Source: Thiotrichaceae bacterium
Lineage (GTDB): Bacteria > Pseudomonadota > Gammaproteobacteria > Thiotrichales > Thiotrichaceae
Assembly (NCBI GenBank): GCA_026992705.1
Contig: JALWYT010000208.1
Coordinates: 1-5,373 of the forward strand
Direction of reading: 5' to 3'
DNA: 5,373 bases
Made by a program: the position numbers and the translations under genes. Every line of letters starts with the position of its first letter. Within the stretch, counting starts at the first letter, position 1. Below, piece by piece: positions 1-4,818 of this stretch. The notes under the pieces are model-generated. The model ran no database searches and had not been told where the DNA came from. It saw only the letters and a list, made by a program, of their open reading frames with translations.

Positions 1-489
1 GGCTCACCTATCCCATTATCACTTAGCGAAGACCGCTACCACCATCAAATCTTATCCATTGAAATGAATGAACAAAAACAAGTGAATATCACCCCCATTA
101 GCATTCCGCGAACGGTGGAAATTATCCGACTCCCCAAAAAAGCAGAGCCATTGGAGGAAGTATTATCCCAACTAGCCGACTTAAAACTTGAGGCTCTGCC
201 CGAAGAACAACAACCTTGGCTAGAACTCAATATACGCCTAGAACAACCACAACCCGACTTACGCCAAAAAATCGAAAAAGCCATAGGCGACAACCCCATC
301 CGACTGATAAAAATCACCACCAGCTATACAGGCAAACATGAATCCTTAGCCGATGAAGTCAAAGAAGAACTAGAAGACCTAAAACCCGAAGATGTTTTCA
401 AACGCTGCTGGAAACGCAAACACAGCGAACAAATACCTGATGAATATTTACAACTATTTCAGGAATTAGAGAGTTTAGCACAAAGATAA
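1..489 (+). CDS. sbcD: Exonuclease subunit SbcD, C-terminal part (5'-truncated)
   Basis: This is the last 162 codons of SbcD, the Mre11-like metallophosphoesterase subunit of the cytoplasmic SbcCD nuclease, which opens DNA hairpins and processes double-strand ends. The frame is open from base 1 and ends at TAA (487-489). The first residues read GSPIPLSLSE, the motif that closes the phosphoesterase domain in SbcD (E. coli has GSPIPLSFDE). The rest matches the C-terminal SbcD domain, with an alternating alpha/beta pattern, the segment PWLELNIRLEQPQPDLRQKI and a late LKPEDVFKRCW that corresponds to the E. coli LSVEEVFNRR stretch. The catalytic metal-binding residues lie upstream of the window. 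An ATG at 64 is internal and is not the start. The gene converges on queC, and no sbcC follows it. Identification rests on recalled family motifs and is fairly secure. Confidence 0.9.
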   Translation, partial: GSPIPLSLSEDRYHHQILSIEMNEQKQVNITPISIPRTVEIIRLPKKAEPLEEVLSQLADLKLEALPEEQQPWLELNIRLEQPQPDLRQKIEKAIGDNPIRLIKITTSYTGKHESLADEVKEELEDLKPEDVFKRCWKRKHSEQIPDEYLQLFQELESLAQR

Positions 490-636
490 AATACTTAAAT
501 TATAACTGAATAAGAAAACCCTGAATATCTGTTTCAAACACTCTAAGCAAGAAATCATCTTCATTATCGATAAAATAACCCCCTTTTATTTACGATTACG
601 ATAAATATGCTGTCAAACTACTTATAAATTATCTGC

Positions 637-662
637 CTTAGCAAGCAAAGAACTTGCTTAAG
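637..662. terminator. Bulged hairpin between convergent sbcD and queC, possible terminator
   Basis: CTTA (637-640) plus GCAAG (641-645) can pair with CTTGC (653-657) plus TAAG (659-662), giving nine pairs with one bulged T (658) and a 7-nt loop. A weaker five-pair stem follows (663-667 with 671-675, one G-T pair), and a run of seven T's lies at 682-688. On the plus strand this could end sbcD transcription, but the T run is about 20 nt from the main stem, so it is not a classical intrinsic terminator. No T run follows on the minus strand, so support for queC termination is weaker. Confidence 0.35.
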
Positions 663-678
663 TTATCTGAGGTAAGAT

Positions 679-719
679 CACTTTTTTTGATACTTTTACT
701 ATAAAATTAATATCAAGTG
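679..719. repeat. AT-rich imperfect inverted repeat downstream of queC
   Basis: CACTT (679-683) pairs with AAGTG (715-719), GATA (689-692) with TATC (711-714), and TTTTA (694-698) with TAAAA (702-706) around a 3-nt loop. Five extra T's on the left arm and a 1-against-4 nt internal loop interrupt the stem. It starts 19 bases beyond the queC stop codon and may serve as a 3'-end stem for queC mRNA. In such AT-rich DNA it could also be chance. The rest of the 490-737 gap shows no convincing gene. Confidence 0.3.
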
Positions 720-737
720 TAACTTATTAATGAGTCA

Positions 738-1412
738 TTATTTGATATAATGCGTCGTATCGTCAAACCCTGCTTCACTGAAACCTTTTATTCTGAGCTT
801 GCAGGCATCACATTGTCCGCAGGCTTTGCCATCTTGATCTGCTCGATAGCAGGTTACCGTTTGCGAATAATCCACGCCGAGCTGATGACCTAATTGAATA
901 ATCTCAGCTTTGCTTAATTCAATCAGCGGTGTGTGAATGGTAAAATGATCACCTTCTACTCCCGCTTTCGTTGCTAGATTGGCGGTTTTTTCAAAGGCTT
1001 TAATAAATTCAGGGCGACAATCAGGATAGCCTGAGTAATCAACGGCGGTCACCCCAATAAAAATATGCCTAGCATTCAGCACTTCTGCCCAGCCTAAGGC
1101 AACCGATAAAAAAATCGTATTGCGAGCAGGAACATAAGTCACAGGAATGCCTGTAGAGCCAGCATTCGGTACATCAATGTTATTATCTGTCAGTGCCGAG
1201 CCGCCAAATTGTGAAAGATTAAGGTCAATAATCTCATGCTGTTTTACTTTAGCCTGTTTTGCAATACGGCAAGCCGCTTCAAGCTCTGCACTATGGCGTT
1301 GTCCATAGCGAAAACTTAGCGCATAGCATTCATAGTGTTGTGATTGGGCTAGGGCGAGTAGTGTGGTGGAGTCCATGCCACCTGATAATAAGATTACAGC
1401 TTTATTTTTCAT
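738..1412 (-). CDS. queC: 7-cyano-7-deazaguanine (preQ0) synthase QueC
   Basis: QueC converts 7-carboxy-7-deazaguanine to preQ0 using ATP and ammonia, in the queuosine pathway in the cytoplasm. The 224-residue product has the usual family length. Residues 10-15 read SGGMDS, the PP-loop ATP-pyrophosphatase motif (SGGxDS). Cys188, Cys198, Cys201 and Cys204 (YRADQDG..CGQCDAC region) form the structural zinc site typical of QueC. The segment NTIFLSVALGWAE and the ADQDGKACGQCDACKLR region are also characteristic. I chose the ATG at 1412 because family members begin only a few residues before the SGGxDS strand. In-frame ATGs at 1451 and 1505 would add 13 and 31 residues that do not look conserved and would overlap queE. 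Queue order is queE, 19 nt, queC. The 19 nt carry no Shine-Dalgarno sequence, so translation may be coupled to queE. Confidence 0.96.
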   Translation of the reverse strand: MKNKAVILLSGGMDSTTLLALAQSQHYECYALSFRYGQRHSAELEAACRIAKQAKVKQHEIIDLNLSQFGGSALTDNNIDVPNAGSTGIPVTYVPARNTIFLSVALGWAEVLNARHIFIGVTAVDYSGYPDCRPEFIKAFEKTANLATKAGVEGDHFTIHTPLIELSKAEIIQLGHQLGVDYSQTVTCYRADQDGKACGQCDACKLRIKGFSEAGFDDTTHYIK

Positions 1413-1431
1413 TGGGAGAGTTGGGTTGGGT

Positions 1432-2073
1432 TTATCGTCCAGGTTCGTCATTCCATAAGTATTTATGAAGCTGAAGCTGAAAACGTACAGCGAGCTGATC
1501 TTCAATAATCCAATCAGCTAAGTCTCTAGGCTCTATTTCGCCATGAATGGGAGAAAATAACAACTCACAGCGTTGATTTAAGCCATGAATATCAATCATG
1601 GTTTTTGCCCAGTCATAATCATCTCTGCTACAGATTACAAATTTTATTTGATCATTGGGTGTCAAATAATCAAGGTTAGACCAGAGATTTTTATCAGCTT
1701 CACCCGAGTCAGGAGTTTTTAAATCCATGACTTTACTGACTCTTTTATCAACTAATGATACATCAATCGCACCGCTGGTTTCTAATGAAACCTCATAGCC
1801 CTTGTCGCATAATAGCGTTAGTAACTGAATACAATTCGCTTGGGCAAGTGGCTCGCCACCTGTTACGGTGATATAACGGGTTTGATAGTGAGAGATTTGC
1901 TCAATAATTTGCTCAAACGATAGCGACTCCCCCTCATAAAAGGCATATTCAGTGTCACAATAATGGCAACGTAATGGGCAACCTGTTAGGCGAATAAAAA
2001 CCGTAGGCAAACCAACCGTGCGAGACTCCCCTTGCAAGGAGAAAAAGATTTCATTGATGCGAAGTGTTGCCAT
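1432..2073 (-). CDS. queE: 7-carboxy-7-deazaguanine synthase QueE (radical SAM)
   Basis: QueE is a radical SAM enzyme that rearranges 6-carboxytetrahydropterin to 7-carboxy-7-deazaguanine, the step before QueC. The 213-residue product shows the family N-terminus with FFSLQGES (residues 10-17) and the cluster motif CPLRCHYC, with Cys32, Cys36 and Cys39 in CxxxCxxC spacing for the [4Fe-4S] cluster. TGGEP (71-75) is the SAM-binding glycine-rich motif. The end, LHKYLWNDEPGR, is the usual QueE C-terminus, so the gene is full length. The start at 2073 is fixed by the close conserved motif, and an in-frame stop lies at 2116-2118. The upstream bases (TTTTCATCTCTTTATCT) hold no Shine-Dalgarno sequence. 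The gene is 102 nt behind cpoB, and a candidate promoter in this gap could let it be expressed apart from the tol genes. The queD and queF genes of the pathway are not in the window. Confidence 0.97.
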   Translation of the reverse strand: MATLRINEIFFSLQGESRTVGLPTVFIRLTGCPLRCHYCDTEYAFYEGESLSFEQIIEQISHYQTRYITVTGGEPLAQANCIQLLTLLCDKGYEVSLETSGAIDVSLVDKRVSKVMDLKTPDSGEADKNLWSNLDYLTPNDQIKFVICSRDDYDWAKTMIDIHGLNQRCELLFSPIHGEIEPRDLADWIIEDQLAVRFQLQLHKYLWNDEPGR

Positions 2074-2114
2074 AGATAAAGAGATGAAAACTAATTTTGA
2101 GATATTGTTTGGTA

Positions 2115-2144
2115 ATTAAAAGCAGGAGGCATTATCAATGCCAA
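2115..2144 (-). promoter_or_regulatory. Candidate sigma70 promoter for queE-queC
   Basis: Read on the minus strand, TTGGCA (2139-2144) matches five of six bases of the -35 consensus, and TTTAAT (2115-2120) matches five of six of the -10 consensus, with an 18-nt spacer. Transcription would start near 2105-2108 and give a leader of roughly 35 nt before the queE ATG. A 15-bp palindrome lies within the spacer and overlaps the -35 box. This is a pattern match by eye in AT-rich DNA with no experimental support. Confidence 0.42.
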
Positions 2145-2163
2145 TATCTCCATTAAAGTCCTG
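2123..2163 (-). other. Hairpin/palindrome between cpoB and queE (operator or weak terminator)
   Basis: The inner part (2128-2142) is a perfect 6-bp inverted repeat, GGCATT/AATGCC around a 3-nt loop. An outer pair, CAGGA (2123-2127) with TCCTG (2159-2163), can close around it. On the minus strand this is followed by CTTTTAATT (from 2122), a short U tract. Two readings compete: a leaky terminator at the end of the tol-pal transcript, or a dyad operator inside the candidate queE promoter. The outer stem is asymmetric, with 16 unpaired bases on one side, which weakens the terminator reading. It does not resemble a preQ1 riboswitch that I can recognise. Confidence 0.4.
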
Positions 2164-2175
2164 TAGAATTACTGG

Positions 2176-2931
2176 TTATTTATTTTCAATAGAAGCTAAT
2201 TTACTTTTAGCTAATTCTGCCTCATGTGTATCAGGGAAGAAACGAATAACATCTTTTAGAGTTTTCTTGGCATAATCCCATTGCCTCATTTGCACGAAGG
2301 TATAGCCTAGTTTTAATGCAGCAGCTGATTCTTTATTATTACCTTTGTAATCTTTTAAGATTTTAAGAAAGCTGTCTTTTGCTTTTTCATATTTACCTTT
2401 TGAATACCATGTTTCCGCAATCCAATAATGTGCATTAGCAGCAAGTGGACTAGATGGGTAGTCTTTCAAAAAATCCTCAAGGTCAGCAACTGCAGCATCA
2501 GGGTCTTCGCTTAATAAATCATAAGCTCGTTTATAAGCAACTTTGTCGGAGACTTTTCTATCAACACTGCCGCCAAAATTATCTGACTTTTCACCAACAA
2601 TGGTGCTGTCTGATTTTTCTTTTTCCACTTCTGTTTTAGCTTTGTCACCATTGCTACTAGTACTACTGCTTGAATTTTCTAGCTGATCCTCAAGCGAGCT
2701 AATACGCTTTTTCAAAGCGGCTTGGCTTGTTTCTTGGCTTTTCTTTAGTTTATCTAATTCATGGCGTAGCTGCTCATTAGTACCTCGCAATGAATTGACA
2801 TCATGCTGTAAATCTTCTACTTGTTGATAAAGCTCAATGATTGCCTCATCTGTGGGCTTTAATGCATATGCTGGTGTTAAGGCAACAGTCAAAGCTACTA
2901 CTAATAATATTTTTTTTGTATCTCTTTTCAT
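2176..2931 (-). CDS. cpoB: Cell division coordinator CpoB (Tol-Pal associated, formerly YbgF)
   Basis: CpoB is a periplasmic protein that binds TolA and peptidoglycan synthases and coordinates outer-membrane constriction with septal wall synthesis. The 251-residue product starts with a signal peptide: a basic N-terminus, a hydrophobic stretch at 8-19 and probable cleavage after AYA (23). Residues about 29-86 form a leucine-heptad coiled coil (ELYQQVEDLQ, LRHELDKLKK, RISSLEDQL), as in the CpoB trimerisation domain. A hydrophilic linker at 87-125 begins with a serine run. Residues about 131-251 are TPR repeats with the family signatures NAHYWIAETWYSKGKYEKA and LKLGYTF. The length is normal. An AGGT Shine-Dalgarno lies 6 nt before the ATG. 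The gene follows pal by 61 nt, which hold a near-palindrome. Position directly after tolB-pal supports the assignment. Confidence 0.95.
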   Translation of the reverse strand: MKRDTKKILLVVALTVALTPAYALKPTDEAIIELYQQVEDLQHDVNSLRGTNEQLRHELDKLKKSQETSQAALKKRISSLEDQLENSSSSTSSNGDKAKTEVEKEKSDSTIVGEKSDNFGGSVDRKVSDKVAYKRAYDLLSEDPDAAVADLEDFLKDYPSSPLAANAHYWIAETWYSKGKYEKAKDSFLKILKDYKGNNKESAAALKLGYTFVQMRQWDYAKKTLKDVIRFFPDTHEAELAKSKLASIENK

Positions 2932-2937
2932 TTGATA

Positions 2938-2941
2938 ACCT
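2938..2941 (-). promoter_or_regulatory. Ribosome binding site of cpoB
   Basis: AGGT on the minus strand, 6 nt before the ATG at 2931, fixes the cpoB start. It lies 8 nt downstream of the pal-cpoB near-palindrome, so folding of that element could affect its access. Confidence 0.7.
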
Positions 2942-2949
2942 ATTTCCGT

Positions 2950-2977
2950 AGGTATTACAAATTGATTTATAATACCT
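2950..2977 (-). other. 28-nt near-palindrome in the pal-cpoB gap
   Basis: AGGTATTA (2950-2957) is the exact reverse complement of TAATACCT (2970-2977). The 12 bases between them continue the symmetry except for one mismatch and a central G-T pair, so 12 of 14 pairs are Watson-Crick. It begins 16 bases after the pal stop codon and ends 8 bases before the cpoB Shine-Dalgarno. No U tract follows on the minus strand, so it is not an intrinsic terminator. It may be a mRNA-stabilising stem, a modulator of cpoB translation, or a DNA-binding site. Confidence 0.6.
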
Positions 2978-2992
2978 CATTGAGTTGAGTTT

Positions 2993-3556
2993 TTAATACA
3001 CAATTTCCACCCGACGATTTTTTGCCCATGCTGCTGGATTATGTCCTAAAACAGCGGGCATTTCTTCGCCGTAAGGGATAGTTTGCATACTTGCTCTTGC
3101 ACCTTTAACTTTTAATACACGTTCAACAGCAATGGCTCTATCTAAAGATAATGCAACATTATATTCACGTGAACCACGTTCATCAGCATGCCCCTCAAGG
3201 CGAACATGTTTATTAGGGTGAGCTGCAAGATAACGTGCATGAGCTTCTAGTATTGGCATGCTATCAGAACGCACTCGAGAACTATCAAAATCAAAATAAA
3301 TAATACGCTGGTTAAGTAAACTAGGGCTTACTGTACTACCATTACCACCGCTACCAAAACGGCTTCCATCATAATAACCACTGCCTTGATGACTGCCATA
3401 ACCATTACCATAGTCACTTCCATAAGCTCTACTCTGTCCACCGCTGTTACCACCTTGTTGACCACCACCATTTCCGCCAGTGGTGTTTTGCGAAGAACAA
3501 GCACTAAGAGTAAGTGTCAGTGCAAATAAAGGAGCTAACCATTTTTTCATTTTCAT
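2993..3556 (-). CDS. pal: Peptidoglycan-associated lipoprotein Pal
   Basis: Pal is the outer-membrane lipoprotein of the Tol-Pal system. It binds peptidoglycan through an OmpA-like domain and binds TolB when released. The 187-residue product has a lipoprotein signal with lipobox LSAC and lipidated Cys20. The next residues are Ser-Ser, with no inner-membrane retention Asp at +2. Residues 27-74 are an unusual Gly/Ser/Asn/Tyr-rich linker with 20 glycines in 48 residues. The OmpA-like domain runs from about 85 to 187: IIYFDFDSS, then EGHADERGSREYNVALS with Asp125 and the EYN..LS..RA signature, and Arg in NRRVEIVY at the end. Asp125 and this terminal Arg are probable diaminopimelate contacts by family comparison. 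The ATG at 3556 is preferred over 3550 because AGGA lies 7 nt before it. The gene starts 9 nt after tolB. Confidence 0.97.
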   Translation of the reverse strand: MKMKKWLAPLFALTLTLSACSSQNTTGGNGGGQQGGNSGGQSRAYGSDYGNGYGSHQGSGYYDGSRFGSGGNGSTVSPSLLNQRIIYFDFDSSRVRSDSMPILEAHARYLAAHPNKHVRLEGHADERGSREYNVALSLDRAIAVERVLKVKGARASMQTIPYGEEMPAVLGHNPAAWAKNRRVEIVY

Positions 3557-3563
3557 ATCAGTA

Positions 3564-3567
3564 TCCT
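3564..3567 (-). promoter_or_regulatory. Ribosome binding site of pal, overlapping the tolB stop codon
   Basis: AGGA on the minus strand, 7 nt before the ATG at 3556. Its first two bases are the AG of the tolB TAG stop (3566-3568), so ribosomes ending tolB stand on the pal entry site, which favours coupled translation. The spacing decides for the first of two nearby ATGs. Confidence 0.75.
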
Positions 3568-4807
3568 AGCGTAAATAAGGTGACCATGCAGGGTCTCGTA
3601 CGTCACCTGATTGTGAATATAAAATTTGATGTGCTTTACCATTATCGCTAGCAACCGCTAACACACCTCGTCCATGAGCTTGTGAACCATAAATAACCAT
3701 TGTTCCATTGGGAGCTAATGATGGTGATTCATCCAGTTGTCCATTTGAAACGATACGCTCTTGACCAGTACCTAAGTCTTTAATTGTAATATTAAAAGCT
3801 GTACCACGTTGACGTACAGACGCAATTTTATTACCAACCACGCTCGGGTCAGAATTATAACTACCTGAATATGTCACACGAACAGGTGTTCCACCTGATG
3901 CAGGGACTTTATATAATTGTGGTTTACCACTGCGATCAGAGGTGAATAAAATAGTATGACCATCACTCGTCCATGAAGGTTCGGTATCTATTGAACGTGA
4001 GCGTGTAATAGGGCGTAGTGCACCACCATTTATATTTTGTACAAAAATATCAGGTTTACCATTAATAGATAAGCTCATTGCAATACGGCTACCATCAGGT
4101 GACCACGCTGGAGCATTATTCATGCCAGGACGACCAGAGACTTTACGTTTAGAGCCTGAACGTAAGTTTTGAATATAAATTGCAGGTGATCCTGACTCAT
4201 AAGAAACATAAGCGATATTTTGAGCATCAGGTGACCAAGTTGGTGATAAGATAGGTTTGCGTGAGGTTAAAATAGTCTTTGGATTATACCCGTCAGAGTC
4301 TGCAACAATTAAGCGATATGTTGGACTGTTAATACTACCACTCGCTGTCACATACGCGATTCGAGTATCAAATGCACCACGGATATTCGTTAATTTCTGA
4401 AAGATTAAATCAGCGGCTTTATGTGCAGTTCGACGTGGATTTGATGCAGCAGGAACACGGTAGCCTGCAATACGTTGCCCATCTGTAACATCTAATATTT
4501 CAAACTCTAATCCAGCCGACACGTTACCAACAACAAGGTATTCAGCACCTGAATTTTGTAAAGGCTCTGCTTGCAAAGTTCCACCCATTTTTAATGGCTG
4601 ATTGGCTTTTGCAGGATCAACTAAAACAAAACGTCCACTACGTATTAAATCAGCCTCAATAATTTTTGAACCTGGAAAGGGGGCAATCATTATTTTATAG
4701 CCATCATTGGTATGACCTGTCACTTCAATTTCCAGTATTGCATTGGCAGAGAAGCTTATAAGCATAGTGCCTATAAAAATAATAAAGGTGAATATATATT
4801 TTTTCAT
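3566..4807 (-). CDS. tolB: Tol-Pal system periplasmic protein TolB
   Basis: TolB shuttles between TolA and Pal in the periplasm and recycles Pal during outer-membrane constriction. The 413-residue product starts with a signal peptide (basic KK, hydrophobic 4-19, likely cleavage after ANA at 23). The mature N-terminus ILEIEV corresponds to the strand that carries the TolA-binding segment. The D1 domain follows to about 145 and ends in LTNIRGAFDTRIAYV, a strong family signature. A beta-propeller then shows blade motifs SPTWSPD (188-194), APAWSPDG (232-239), EPSWTSDG (276-283), a degenerate DPSVVGNK (320-327), then SPSLAPNGTMVIYGS, and closes with DPAWSPYL. Compared with the roughly 430 residues of E. 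coli TolB, losses lie in D1: about ten residues between PF (43-44) and ADLIRSG, and about six after VGNV. The tolA stop is 11 nt upstream and AGGT lies 6 nt before the ATG. Confidence 0.98.
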   Translation of the reverse strand: MKKYIFTFIIFIGTMLISFSANAILEIEVTGHTNDGYKIMIAPFPGSKIIEADLIRSGRFVLVDPAKANQPLKMGGTLQAEPLQNSGAEYLVVGNVSAGLEFEILDVTDGQRIAGYRVPAASNPRRTAHKAADLIFQKLTNIRGAFDTRIAYVTASGSINSPTYRLIVADSDGYNPKTILTSRKPILSPTWSPDAQNIAYVSYESGSPAIYIQNLRSGSKRKVSGRPGMNNAPAWSPDGSRIAMSLSINGKPDIFVQNINGGALRPITRSRSIDTEPSWTSDGHTILFTSDRSGKPQLYKVPASGGTPVRVTYSGSYNSDPSVVGNKIASVRQRGTAFNITIKDLGTGQERIVSNGQLDESPSLAPNGTMVIYGSQAHGRGVLAVASDNGKAHQILYSQSGDVRDPAWSPYLR

Positions 4808-4813
4808 AATAGT

Positions 4814-4817
4814 ACCT
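4814..4817 (-). promoter_or_regulatory. Ribosome binding site of tolB
   Basis: AGGT on the minus strand, 6 nt before the ATG at 4807, within the 11-nt gap after the tolA stop codon. The same AGGT with the same spacing precedes cpoB. Confidence 0.7.
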
Positions 4818-4818
4818 A

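Noticed and set aside
45..320. Minus-strand open frame of 91 codons
   Set aside because: It lies antisense within the clear sbcD frame, is Ser/Cys-rich and matches no family.
1259..1468. Plus-strand open frame of 69 codons
   Set aside because: Antisense to the conserved N-terminus of queC and the end of queE, with no domain signature.
1413..1505. N-terminal extension of queC starting at 1505 or 1451
   Set aside because: The extra residues precede the conserved start of the PP-loop strand, overlap queE and have no well-placed ribosome binding site.
2074..2175. preQ1 riboswitch in front of queE
   Set aside because: The location would suit one, but the hairpin has no A-rich 3' tail or C-rich loop of the kind seen in preQ1-I, and I see no pseudoknot pairing.
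2454..2639. Plus-strand open frame of 61 codons
   Set aside because: Antisense to the cpoB TPR/linker region, Gln/His-rich, typical of a shadow frame.
2932..3000. Promoter in front of cpoB
   Set aside because: A TATTAT box is present, but the nearest -35-like sequences are at 20-23 nt or the -10 would fall on the start codon.
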